64,000 nt of DNA, from assembly GCA_963970005.1 (NCBI GenBank), contig CAXAMN010000002.1, forward strand, positions 1,300,428 through 1,364,427, in the 5' to 3' direction. The notes beneath the pieces are model-generated. The model saw only the letters and a list, made by a program, of their open reading frames with translations. It ran no database searches and was not told where the DNA came from. Positions 10,284-20,577 of the stretch are shown piece after piece. Position 1 is the first letter of the stretch. Every line of letters begins with the position of its first letter. This stretch comes from Durusdinium trenchii. Lineage: Eukaryota > Sar > Dinophyceae > Suessiales > Symbiodiniaceae. The position numbers and the translations under genes were made by a program.

Positions 10284-11767
10284 TTCATGCAATTTGGGCT
10301 GGGTCGGAACCAAAAAGGTTCAACTGATTCAGTTTTTTCAATCCATCCACTACTGGTTCTTGTGTGCAACCCAGTGGACTTGTTTCATCTGGTTTCATTT
10401 TTCGATGTTATTTTTTATTTTTGGCTTGTGATATTTTGATAAGCTGTAAATTCTTTGATATATTTTTGATAGATTTGGTGTATCTTTCTGCATGTTTGAT
10501 TATTTTTGTATATTCTTGTGCGAGGTTGTTTCAGTGGATGTAGAGTAGGATCGTGTAGGCAGCTGATGAAAGAAGATTCTTTTGAATCAAAGAACAGACA
10601 GAATGCGCCTTGAGGGATGAGGCGCTGAAACGGATGATCAGAGATGGGAGCGGTTGAAAAAAACAGAGCGCTTGAGGCTGTTTCTCAAAACGCACTTGTT
10701 CTATAAAACGAACGTGACGTGTCTCGTAAACGGTCATCGGAACCGCTTACGGACAAGGTCGGAAGAACCCGACAGCTCTCTATATTTTCTCAACCTCTAA
10801 GCTCTAGTAAAGTTGCTGATAGTACTCTATAAAGACATCTGAGTGCCAAAACAGAGGGTTAGCCACTGCATTTCATAAAGCTTGTTTGAAGGTCACAGGT
10901 CTTGATTTTATATAAACATACCCCCACGCATGCCAAAACATGTCTATAAAATGAAGGAAGGACCCCCCCCTCTGGAATGCACCGGGGGATCCTTTTATCA
11001 TCCCTGTTTTTCAGAATCTTGGATCCGGATGTTTTTTCAGGTCTCCACACTGCGTTGACGCAAGTGGTGTGAAAGCGGTTTGGAGAAAATGTCTGCAACT
11101 CTTCGAGCAATCTCTCCGGTGATCTGCATACACCCAAAGAAACACACAAGAAAAATAATGCAACTAATCAAGGATCAAATAGCTCCAGATCCCGACCAAA
11201 CAACATCTAGATTAGTTATATACACATATATTATCATATACCTGGATCATCCTTTGGGCGGAAAAAAGTGCCGGACCTCAATCCGACCAGCCCAAAGCCC
11301 GCAAGATTTCTAGTTAAGTTTCCCTATAAAGTGTGAGCGCTTCTTCAAGGAAGCTTCCCCCGCCGCCCGACAGGAAGAAACGCAAACTATTCTGCGTCCA
11401 GTAGTTAGTAGCTACCTAAGCTACTAGCTACCTCCCTAGCAAGCTACCTCCTCGCGGCCTACCCCCCCTTTAAACATCTTCAGGTGGGTGCAAGAACCTT
11501 GGCGTGGCTCTTGGCCTTGGGCACTTTGACCTCCACGATCGCAGCCTTCTTGCTGACCTGGATCAATGTGGCTAATGGCACAAACTTCCCTGGACAGCTA
11601 AAGACACTGGGTATGACCTGGGCGGTTTGGGTGGAAGGGACGGGTCCTGCCTGGAAGTCACGGTAGAGACTAGATGCGACATCCGTTGATGATCTCACTC
11701 TCAGGTGAGGACATTTTCCTGCAAGTAGCACAGTAGCTCTGTGAACAATTCTGAACTGGGATGATTT
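10284..11767. other. Intergenic or flanking sequence without a clear gene
   Basis: AT-rich up to about 11300, with several TATAAAAT/ATTTTATA boxes (10701, 10905, 10943). From 11480 to 11731 the minus strand has an 83-codon open frame directly abutting the retrotransposon target site; I do not recognise it and do not call it a gene. Confidence 0.5.
11325..11450 (+). repeat. Dispersed repeat, copy 1 (inverted partner at 55672-55790)
   Basis: The stretch 'gagcgcttcttcaaggaagc' plus the following 'ctgcgtccagtag...agctacctccctagc' matches, in reverse complement, the sequence near 55.7 kb ('gaggtagctagc...ggacgcagga...cttgaagaagcgctcg'). About 110-120 bp are related with small gaps. It may be a short non-autonomous element. 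Confidence 0.6.
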
Positions 11768-11772
11768 GTTTC

Positions 11773-11935
11773 TGTGGTTATGGAAAAAGCCTCAAGAGCG
11801 ACCGACAAAAAAGACAGCCGCTCACGTTGTTCCTTGAGCCAAACGCAGGTCGTTTTGACCAGTGGTTCACCTTTCTCAGGTGTTCATGACCTTCATGAAA
11901 AGGTATGCTTTGGGTCGTGCGTTTTTCCATTCACA
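11773..11935 (-). repeat. 3' LTR of the copia element
   Basis: 163 bp, identical by eye to 20578-20740. Element-strand ends are TGTGAATGG and CATAACCACA. On the element strand it contains 'TTTGGCTCAAG' (11833-11843), equal to the last 11 bases of the dinoflagellate spliced leader as I remember it. Confidence 0.96.
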
Positions 11936-11944
11936 CTCCCCCTA
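11936..11944 (-). other. Polypurine tract
   Basis: Immediately upstream of the 3' LTR on the element strand the sequence is 'ataGGGGGAG', a short G/A run ending at the LTR. This is where plus-strand DNA synthesis is primed in LTR elements. Confidence 0.7.
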
Positions 11945-11970
11945 TGCTGGGTCTGTGACACCAGCGTACT

Positions 11971-12783
11971 CTATGGGGATCCACCGCAGGTTTTTTCGTC
12001 TGCGGCTTCACCCAAAAATTCAAAGCTTCCAGCCGACCGCGAATCTTCGCTGTCGTGGCTCAGGCCAGATGGCCTCACAAAGGGCGTTTCAATGCCCATC
12101 CAAATGGGCAGGTCATCGGCTTCTGGCGGACTTAACCGCTCACTTTCCAGCGAAACCCTCCAGGCCTCCTCATTCAGGTCCTCTGCCTTCGTCGAAGCAG
12201 CTGGCCCGATCTCTCCCCTCTCCAAGCATCCAAGGCGCCTCGCCTCATAGCCGCTCGCGGGGACACCCTCCAAGGTCACATTGTCTCGTGCACTGATTGC
12301 CGTGCCATCGTAGGCACGAGACATTCGAAATGAAGTGCCAGTTAAGGCCTCCACAGCTTTTCGACCCCTCTCCGCAGCACGCGAGGAGACGCCACTATCA
12401 TTTCCATCTTCTTCATGAACCGGCGGATCACTTGCACCTGGTCGGAGCGGCAGCTGAGCCTCAGAAGGCAAAGAATTCCCACCCTCGTGGATGCCAGCTT
12501 CAGGGCCGAACTTCACGAAGAAGAAGGAGTAGCCACACCACTCATAGCATCCTTTCAAATCTGAATTCCTGTTCTCCACCCAGTCATCGATGGAGAGCTT
12601 GCGAACCCATGCCTCCCTCGTGCTCCCCCGGCTGAAGGCCACGGTGATGCGGGTTGGAGAGAGACGGCCAATGGACATTGACGTCCCTCTATGAAGCGGA
12701 TGGAACTGTCGCACTCGCGATTTCTTCAGAACCCTCACCCACCATTCTCCGCTGGCGGAACCACACATCCCAGGCACTCCCAT
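11971..12783 (-). CDS. Extra ORF downstream of RNase H in the copia element
   Basis: 270 codons are open in a frame different from the RNase H ORF and overlapping its last 16 codons. It begins near 'GEWWVRVLKKSRVRQFHPLH' and has 'SREAWVRKLSIDDW', then an acidic low-complexity C-terminus. The conserved look of the N-terminal half (aromatic and basic residues) suggests a real third ORF or a frameshifted continuation of the Pol extension. Function unknown. It ends 26 bp before the polypurine tract. Confidence 0.45.
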   Translation of the reverse strand: MGVPGMCGSASGEWWVRVLKKSRVRQFHPLHRGTSMSIGRLSPTRITVAFSRGSTREAWVRKLSIDDWVENRNSDLKGCYEWCGYSFFFVKFGPEAGIHEGGNSLPSEAQLPLRPGASDPPVHEEDGNDSGVSSRAAERGRKAVEALTGTSFRMSRAYDGTAISARDNVTLEGVPASGYEARRLGCLERGEIGPAASTKAEDLNEEAWRVSLESERLSPPEADDLPIWMGIETPFVRPSGLSHDSEDSRSAGSFEFLGEAADEKTCGGSP

Positions 12784-14110
12784 TGGTCATTCCCCGTAGG
12801 TGGAGACATGAATCTCGCCAGCTGCCAAGGCTCATCAGTGCCCAGGCCAACATGCTTCGGCGGCGCCTTTGGAGGTGGCGCCTTCATTGCGCACATGCGC
12901 ATTCTGCCATGGCTGCAAGTGGAGTTCAAACCCTTCGCGTCCGTTGGGGTGCCGGTCCGGCAACAGTCGAACGAGATCGAACGAGCGACGTGCGGGGATG
13001 CTCTGTAGCTTGTGTTTCTCCCGCATGCGATTGGGCCGGGTTCATTTTCCCTCGACCATCTTGTGTTTGGGCCGGGTTCATCTTCCCTCGACCATCTTGG
13101 TGTTTCTTTTGAATGGGATGCGTTAGACCTCTTTGTTGACAGGCAATTTGCCGTCTTCGAACACTTTTTGTGCACAAAGGCCGTCAGAGCTGCCAAGCTG
13201 CACACCGATGCTGCACGGACCGCAGTGTCCGAGCCAGGAGCCACCACTAGCAGTCCCAATGCCACCGCCGCACCCAGCGCCAACCTTTTCAAGCGAGACA
13301 GCGCCGGAACCTCCGCAGATGCTCCAGAATCCACCGAAGCAAACCCCACCGTAGAAGCAAATGTCTCCCAGCTCCGAGGCACAGTGATCGCCTTGGTCAA
13401 CAGGTCAGCGCATAGATCGGCGCCAGGGATGTGCTCTGCATGCCACAACTTCATCTGCAGCCGCTCTCTCAAAACATGGCTGCGGAGTCGAAGATGCCTC
13501 GTCCGCCAAGGCCCGCTTGGGGCATGCAGCAGCTGCAAACCTGACAGGTTGTCGCCCCGCAAAACATAGCAGCCTTCGTGGGCCAGCGCATTCTGCTCGA
13601 GGACGTTCACGATCGCTCCAACACTTTCTCCCAGGGTCAAGCCATCGACGTACCCCAGAAGTTCACATTCAGTTGTGCTCAGCGTTGCAAAGGGCTGAGT
13701 CTTTGATTCCCAAGCCACCAAAGCGCCGCCCCATAGGCACATGATGCCCTGATGACCTTTTCCTCCAGTCGGTGCAAACGACGAGTCCGCCAACACTTCC
13801 AGCCTGGACATTGAGCTCCGTCGCCCATAGGAGTCTATCTCCTCGGAACAGGGCTTGTAGGCGAGCGCATAGTCAAGGGTGTTCATGAGGTACCCCACCA
13901 CATGATAAGCCAGCTTGAGCACTCTCTTCGGGCATTTAGTCACCCTGGACCCCAGGTAGGACACAGCGAAGCTCAGATCCGGCCTGGTGCGTGTCGATAG
14001 CCAAAGGAGCTCGCCGATGATATGACATTTTTTCACATCTTCCTGAAGAATTCCGTCCTCCAGGTCCACATCATCCAGCTTCGGGAGGGGAACTTGACGA
14101 GGTTGAAGAT
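12735..14110 (-). CDS. RNase H domain and C-terminal extension of copia Pol
   Basis: 444-codon open frame. It starts in the RT-RNase H connection ('IIGELLWLSTRTRPDLSFAV'). RNase H follows with 'EVLADSSFAPTGGKGHQG' (first catalytic Asp), 'ATLSTTECELLG' (Glu) and 'RGDNLSGLQLL' (Asp), then the copia end motif 'ADLCADLLTKAI'. The key residues are present, so this domain itself looks intact. After it lies a ~170-residue extension with a hydrophobic stretch ('LALGAAVALGLLVVA') and a 36-bp in-frame tandem duplication (13033-13104) encoding 'RWSRE-D/N-EPGPN' twice. The extension is not known to me from standard copia elements. Confidence 0.88.
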
Positions 14111-14452
14111 CAGGATATAACTAACAATTTCCCGCGTGTTGTAGTCAGGCTGCCCCACCAACAATTCATCATCCTTCCACCTCATCTCTATTCCACAAAA
14201 TTTCAACCATTGGTGCTGAGTCACCCACTTTGGCTCTGCGCACTTCCACATGGTTGAGAGCTTCTTCAAAAAACGTTCTGCCGTGGGTCGAGGTGCAGTA
14301 ACGATGAAGTCGTCGACATAGGACAACGCATATCCAGCCGTTGAACCATCATCCATCACACTCACGAAGTCCTCCTCGCCTCCCAGCGCAGTCATCAATC
14401 GCCACACGTTAGGCTCTGGAGTGGGAACAACCCAGTTGTGTACACCATCTTC
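14033..14452 (-). pseudogene. Reverse transcriptase C-terminal half (YVDD box)
   Basis: Same frame as the preceding ORF after the TGA: 'EDGVHNWVVPTPEPNVWRLM', then 'YALSYVDDFIVTAP' with the RT active site YVDD at 14309-14320, then 'WLKFCGIEMRW' typical of copia RT. Near 14085-14110 the frame shifts: 'YNTREI' is followed by unrelated residues, while '(K)LDDVDLEDGILQEDV' continues in the next frame. Confidence 0.88.
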
Positions 14453-16160
14453 TCACCATCGCATCTTCTGCAAAGCTTCATCTCTGTAGGCCTGCCAGTC
14501 AGACGGAGAGGTGTCCAGGCCGTAGACTGCTTTCTCGATCACCCAGCGGATGTCAGGTTCGATGAGTCCAGCTTCCACCAGTATAGATGGCGGTTTAGTC
14601 ACCATCAGCCTGGACGATTTCCGAGGTGCGAGCAAAAACGCCGTGGAGACGTCAGTGACCCCAATAGACCACTTCTCCTGAGCCGCCTTTCGCAAGGTGC
14701 ACCTCAGAGACATTCCATCAATGCCACTGGCATATAGGTCAAAACTGCTTCCCATGGTCTTCTGTTGAGGTGGTAAGTCGTCTTGACGATCCTCAAGGGC
14801 CATAGGCTGTTCTTGACGTTTTGAGGTGTCCTCCACCAGGTTGCCGCAGAGAACAATGCGGGCTTTCTTGCGAGCGTCCGGGGCCTTCACCGTCGGGACA
14901 ACCTTCGATGGGACCACCAGCATCTGTTCATAGCCTGGTTCATTGACCAAATCCTTCACCTTCACGGGCCGGACAGCTACTATAGTTGAGGTTTCCAATG
15001 ATGTTACCTCATTCTTGAGAGGTGGAATCCACAGTGGAAGATCTTTTCGAACCTGGGCTAGTGGGACCGTGTAGGTCTGCAGGACTGAGTGGACCGCCTG
15101 CTGCTCCTGCGGTGGCGAGGTACCAAGAGCCATTGCCGCCATCTGGTATTCCTCATCGCCACTTCGCATTTCAGTCAGCTTGTCCTCCATCTCCAAAACC
15201 ATCTTCTCCATATAGTCGAGGATGTAGCCCTGCATGGTTCCTTCATCTTCACCCACCGCCACGTCTTTCGCCAGGTCCGACCATAGACGCTTCCAGCTCC
15301 AGTGCTCTTCTTCCACATATTCACGGAGTCTCAGTGCCTCGTCCAGACCACATTCCACACGCCCCTGCATTGCCTCATGGCATGGAACTTCAAGCGGGGT
15401 TTCACAAAACTGGCACTGACTCACTTCCTTCAGCTTGTAGATCATATACTCCCGCTGTTCACCACACTTCACCGGGAGTACCTGCAGTCCACATTCGCCA
15501 CACACCCAAGGTTCACGATGTGCATGACCATTCCCTTTTCGAATTTCACCACCATCACTGCTTTTCAAGAGGAGAGACTCCCCCCCAGACCAGACGAAGC
15601 GACGGGCTGGACCAACTTCTTCTTTGTGCTCTCCCCCCAAACCAACATGTCCAGCTTGAAGAGCTTGAAGATGTAGATCATCACTCAACCTTGGTACCGG
15701 AATCTGCGGCAAGCACGGGTCAGGTGGCTGTTTGCCCATGACCCGGTGGGATGGGCGCGATGGATCAGGTACTTCCTGGAGTTCCAAGACAGCTCGGTCA
15801 GCCATCGGGTCAGTGAGCACCACCACACGTGCATGTTGAACCTGTTGACCTTCCCTCAACACATAGCCCTCCGTCATGAAAGGTGATGGTCCGAGGATGG
15901 TCATCGTGCGAAAGGGCGGAATCAATGGTCCAAACCCAGCTCTGTGCCACCTCTTGGTCTTGACGGTGACACGGGCTCCAATTGGCATCAAGCGTGTGCA
16001 AGGAACTCCAAGCTTTATGCATTGATGCCGTAGTCGTTCTTCGCCAACATAGCGAGCGATGCCAGGCCACAGCTCCTCTCCAAGGCCACTTTCTCTGACC
16101 AACATCCGGAGCCGTCTTTTGACCTGTTGCACCTCCGTTTCGATTCTCCCATTTGAAGGG
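14453..16160 (-). pseudogene. Integrase C-terminus and reverse transcriptase N-terminal half
   Basis: Long minus ORF (559 codons from its first ATG, extending upstream through 'DEGPSNGRIETEVQQ'). It continues the integrase ('LWPGIARYVGEERLR') and has a linker with CxxC pairs ('VCGEC', 'CQFC'). It then enters copia RT: 'RKKARIVLCGNLVED', 'GVTDVSTAFLLAP' (first RT catalytic Asp) and 'VYGLDTSPSDW'. It stops at TGA 14453-14455, but the following RT segment is in exactly the same frame, so this is a single nonsense change rather than a frameshift. Confidence 0.88.
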
Positions 16161-16775
16161 CCTTCATCGCCCCCCCGTCATGGTTTGGTAGAGACCAAAG
16201 CGCCGGCAGAAGGACTGGAACACCTTGGAGAAGAAAGCGCACTCCCTGTCCGTGTGGACACGGATGATCCTCAAGCCCATCGCTTTAAAGCGGCAGTACA
16301 TCCTCGTGGCCACCTTTGTGACATCATGTTGACCTCTCGACTCCAGGGGCTCCACCAGTGTAATATTTTGAACTCCCACGGGCGCAGCCAGGTCATCAAT
16401 GTGCTTTCTTCCAGCTTTCATTGAGGGCGACTGCATCCTCCTGCGCAACCCGGTCTTCATCCTCCACTTCATCCAGCTGATGGAGAACCTGTTCGCCATC
16501 TTCTTGGTTGGCGGGTTCTTCATCACCTCCTTGATTAGCTGGGTCATGTTCTTCATCTCCTCGATCAACATGGCGGCGTTCATCATCCTCAGCTGGACGA
16601 TCTCCTTCTCCCCCCAAACCACGAGGCAGCTTTGGAATGGCCACCGTTGCCACCATGATGTACTTCGACTTCGTGCCCAAGCCCACATCATCTCCCAATG
16701 GCATTGGCCCCAGAATATCATAGGACAGGCAGTGAGCCGATCGATCTCCTGACGTCCTCCGGTGTGGCGCATCAA
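16139..16775 (-). pseudogene. Integrase core, middle segment
   Basis: Open minus frame ending at 16164. It reads 'PVGVQNITLVEPLESRGQ' and 'IIRVHTDRECAFFSKVFQSF'; the Asp of 'HTDREC' (codon 16248-16250) is the second catalytic residue of the DDE integrase. The frame must change near 16400-16430 from the upstream ORF. It changes again in a run of seven G (plus-strand C7 at 16170-16176), where one base too many separates it from the third catalytic residue, Glu at 16139-16141 ('SNGRIE'). The catalytic triad is thus spread over three frames. Confidence 0.85.
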
Positions 16776-19503
16776 CGCCCATCAGCTCCATGCATCGCCG
16801 ACAGTCCCTCCTGTAGGGTTGATGTTGGCTCTGCACGTGGGTTTTCCAACTTTCCATGCTCATCCGTTTCACTCCAGGCTCGCCGTGACGCACGATCTCC
16901 TCCGCACCCCACCTGCGCCTGTAGTCCAGGAGGAAGTTCTTCAAGCACTCCTTCACCGCCGCCACCAAGCCCGGTGCCCAGGCCGACCACTCCCTTGATT
17001 GGGCCAGTCTCCCGGTGAGCGATGTCGCTTCCGCTTCTCCCCGACCTTCTCCAGATACGCCATCTAGTTCCTTCATCTGTGGCAGATTGGCGACCATCAA
17101 ACATGTTGGTTTTCTCTTGACATGGCCCATCGCCCCTTGATCCATAGCCAGCAAGGATGCGCCCATCAGCTCTGCAGCCTTCTTCACCTCATTGAAGTTC
17201 CAGAAGCTTGGCATGTCCTCCTTGGTGGCCTCCTCCGGCATGTAGTCCATTGGGTCTCTTGGGGACTCCATCAGGAATCCGGGCTCTGGTCGTTCTCCAC
17301 GATGTTCATCAGCGAGGAGCCAAAGACCAATCTTTTTCATCATCAAAGCACAATCGCTGAGGGCCAGTTCCTGCTCCGGCAAAGACAGTCCCTCCAGCAT
17401 GAACCGACGGTCATCTCGACCTCTCAAAGGGCGTGGACCAGGAGCCCGGTGCCTAAGTCGTGACACCGTGCGGAGTCCTCGTCGAGCTAGGTGACATAGG
17501 TACCCCCAGGTTCCAATGCCATGGAGGTCAAACTGTGCGCCCATCGTCACATCCACATTCAAAATCTCGAAGCCACCCCAGTCCGTCTTGGACCAACTCT
17601 TGTAGTCCTTCCCGGCAAAGAGGTTGACAATCACACCACGGGACGCCAGGTGTCGTCGCCGCTGGCGTCGATTCCATGGACAGGTGCAAGCATCAAAGCT
17701 GTCCTGGCCCTTCATGAACTCCCACACCTCCGCAGGGACCTCAGGGAATCTTGATGACCACCATGATCGTACCTCATCATCGGTGAAGATCTCCCCCCGA
17801 GGTAGAACCGGACATCCCCCACGAAGCGCGCAGTCAATCCTGCCATGATCAGGGTGATTGATCTTCACTCCAGCTGCCGTCCACTGAAGTCGATACCCCA
17901 AACCCACCAGTCGATGGAGCGGGACAATGACCTCCACGTGGTCCTTGGACAGCAAAGTCTTGTGGTCATCCACCCTGAACAGCGTTGTTGACCCTGAGGC
18001 CAACTCCACCCTCACCGGGTACATTTTCTCCAGCTCCTGTTGGTGTGCTCGACGAAGGCCATTAGTTGCTCCCCCATCCAGTAGTCCAACAGGCGCCAAC
18101 CCATCAGTGCTCACCGGCTTCAACTCCTTCACGCGAAGCACCTTCAAGCTCCGAAGTGTCTTGAGTAAGGACGTTGCCAGTGGCTTATCAGGTGTTTCTG
18201 CCATTCTGGAGGTGGTCGTGGTAGGAGGCGGCGATGACCCCGGAGACGGCTCTTCACTTGCGGGCTGCTCCTTGGCGATCTTCTCGACGGTCTCCCCTTT
18301 TTCTCCTTCTTTTGTGGCTTTCACCTTTGACACCTTCTTTGGGTCGGTCTTTCCAGTCTTGGGTTGGTGAGGACATTCACGCTTCATGTGGTTCCCACCG
18401 CAACCAAAGCATCGGTTCTTCATATCCGAGGTGTCGTGGGCGTAGGTGCATGAAGCGCCCCTCTTGCACCCTTCCTCCGACTTCCAAAACCTACAAGCAG
18501 GCCTTCCCGCTGATCGCTCCTCATTTTCAGCTGCTCCAAATGACGATGCCATAGCCTTCAGTGACGTCGAGGCCGATTGATTGGACGAGGCAGCCGGTTG
18601 AGCCAGTGGTGCACCACCCTTCTGAGCAGCGGTGAGGGACATCTCTTCGATCTCCGCCTGCACATACTCAGCCAGTTCAGTGACTCCTTCCAAGGAAGCT
18701 GCATAGTCAACTCGGAGTTCTTGCCGAACATTTGAGATCCTGAATGACACTTGAGTGCCTCCTGCTTTTTGGGTGCTGTCGATCATGCGCTGCAGGGCGT
18801 GCATGAGGACCAGAGGGTCCGGAAGGTTGAGGTGAAGTTCTTGTGCGCGAGATAGCCAACGTCGCCACAACCGGACCTGCATCAACAATTCTCCCACCGA
18901 TGTGGAGAACTTTGACTCCACTAAATTCTTGAGGAGTTGCGTTTTCTCAGCGCCGCCCCCCGGCTGGTACGCCACATGGAGCCTGTACAAGATGTGCACC
19001 ACAGACAGCTGCCTTCCCGACACCAGGTCCCGACGAAGCTGATCAGGTAGTGCTCCGAGCAGCATGGCAATTCCACGCTGTTCAATTCGTTGAAATGCTG
19101 GATCCACTTCGACTTGGGGCTTTGATCTCAACCTCTCCAGTGGGCTCAGTCGCAACCAGCGCGAGTAGTGCTCCTGTGCAACCATCAGTGACTCCTCCCA
19201 CCAGGCCTTCGCCGAGTTGGAGATGTCCGCCATCAACGGAAAGGCCATGGTCAGCCAGTCGCCGAAAAGGATCGAAGCTCCTTCTCCATTGGGAGCTGGA
19301 AGTGATGGAAGCTCCAAGTTCCGCAGGGCCTCAGTCGTCGATGCCACGGGGATTCCAGCACCAATCCTGGTCACCTTCCCTGCTCCACCACCACCTTGAA
19401 GACAATGTCCCGGTTGTAGTCTCAGGTAATCCAGGGGGTTGATCAGGTAGTGATTCACCAGCACCATCACCAGGGTTCCCACCTTGACCATCTGTGGAAC
19501 CAC
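16396..19503 (-). pseudogene. Gag - protease - methyltransferase-like - integrase N-terminus ORF
   Basis: 1035 codons are open. The first ~45 residues are probably in the wrong frame relative to upstream Gag. Residues ~335-354 form a CCCH zinc finger (C-x8-C-x5-C-x3-H, 'CRFWKSEEGCKRGASC'). Residues ~364-376 form a retroviral-type knuckle (C-x2-C-x3-H-x4-C, 'CFGCGGNHMKREC'). Residues ~475-480 'LLDGGATNG' are the aspartic protease active site. Residues ~621-808 look like a C5-cytosine methyltransferase: 'VIVNLFAGK' as motif I, 'RTVSRLRHRAPGPRP' following the motif IV position, 'FLMESPRDP' and 'MDQGAMGHVKRKPT'. Residues ~884-903 carry the integrase zinc region ('HVQSQHQPYRRDCRRC') and residue ~928 the first catalytic Asp (codon 16717-16719). 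The frame is lost after 'ALNESWKKAH'. Confidence 0.85.
17080..17640 (-). other. Methyltransferase-like domain within pol, motif IV apparently deleted
   Basis: This part of the ORF starts 'VIVNLFAG' and ends 'TCLMVANLP'. In related dinoflagellate copia proteins, as I remember them, 'GGPPC' directly precedes 'RTVSRLRHR', matching C5-methyltransferase motif IV with its catalytic Cys. Here 'LARRGL' is fused directly to 'RTVSRLRHR' (about 17471-17490) without a frame change. About ten residues including the Pro-Cys seem to be missing, so this copy should be catalytically dead. The comparison is from memory and needs alignment. Confidence 0.55.
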
Positions 19504-20539
19504 GAAGTTTCACCCGCTCGCCCACACTGTTCGCCGATTCGAAGGTCGACGAATCTCCACCACCTGTCAGCCTCTTGACCTCCTTCTCGAAGTTCAAATG
19601 GGCTTCACTAAGAATGCGCTCCCGGATGGCTTCCAGTTCCTGAGCCGTTGGACTTCTCTTCATAGGGGGTTGAGGTCGCTCAGAACGGGATCCTACATCA
19701 GGTGCACGACCACGGTCGCTCCAAAAAGGATTGGTCTGTTGCCGCCCATGTTGATGGGGTGTGGACATATCGTAGGGCTCAAGCAGTGTCGGTTATGCGT
19801 GCTGCGCGGACAGGCTTAATCGACAGCACCGTCGGCTGGTACGGTCACCTCCTCAGGCGGAGAGGAGGAGACACCGGTGCATGAAATCAGTAGCTGTGAC
19901 TCACCCAAGCCCGACGGGTGCTGGGTAGGCGTTGACAGTAGAGGCGGAACATGTGCCTCAAGATGATCTGACAGAGGCCCTCAAGAGGGCCCAACATAAT
20001 CCCAGATGTGGCACACATAGCCGGAAGATAGGTTGTGGACCACCTTCAACATTCATGCTGCTCCGGTCCGCTCTCGGCGGAATTGGAAACTGAGGCGACG
20101 AGCTATTGGGTGCCGCCCGCTGCCAAGCCCCTTGCCCTCCAGGTTGTCCTGGATCATCAGCGCAAGGGTGTCCCGGATCGCGGCCATGAAATAGGGGTCC
20201 AAGAAGTCCCTCAGGAGGCGGAGGTCCCACCGGCATCGGTCCTTGGGGGGTTTGTCCAAAGGCCCTTTGCGACACCTCAAGGGATTGCCTCACCGTCTCC
20301 CCAACAGCCGCCGCTGAGGATCTCCGCCCTTCGACAGCCGCAGGAGCCCCACCCACTCTCTTCACAGCAGGTGGCATCGATGATGCCCTTGCCTCCTCAA
20401 GGAGGGTGTCGAGCCTCTCATCAGCTGCGCCCACTCTCAGATGCCCTTCATGATCTCCTGGATCCCGCAGCCGACCTCCTTCTCGGGAAGACCGCCGACG
20501 CCGAGCCATCATTCCGCTCATGGGGACCAGCAACCTCAA
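19380..20539 (-). pseudogene. Gag N-terminal region, frameshifted
   Basis: Minus-strand open segments 20539-19958 and 19768-19331 share one frame, separated by stops. A third segment (20280-20053) in another frame carries the most protein-like stretch ('DFLDPYFMAAIRDTLALM'). The 19768 segment passes into the main Gag frame somewhere around 19330-19400. This is therefore a decayed Gag N-terminus with at least two frame changes. Its proline- and charge-rich composition suits the disordered part of Gag. Confidence 0.6.
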
Positions 20540-20559
20540 ATGAGGGTGGACTTCAAAAA

Positions 20560-20577
20560 GCTCTTGGGCTCATAACC
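20560..20577 (-). other. Primer-binding site, half-tRNA type (initiator tRNA-Met)
   Basis: Directly after the 5' LTR the element strand reads GGTTATGAGCCCAAGAGC. Its complement, GCTCTTGGGCTCATAACC, has a CAT anticodon in a seven-base loop (CTCATAA) and a GGG-CCC stem end, the hallmark of initiator tRNA-Met. Drosophila copia primes in the same way from a cleaved initiator-tRNA half at the same anticodon-arm position. Confidence 0.8.

Noticed and set aside
11774..12250. Plus-strand ORF starting in the LTR, and its twin at 20579-20770
   Set aside because: They are antisense shadows of the LTR; identity of the two only reflects the direct repeat.
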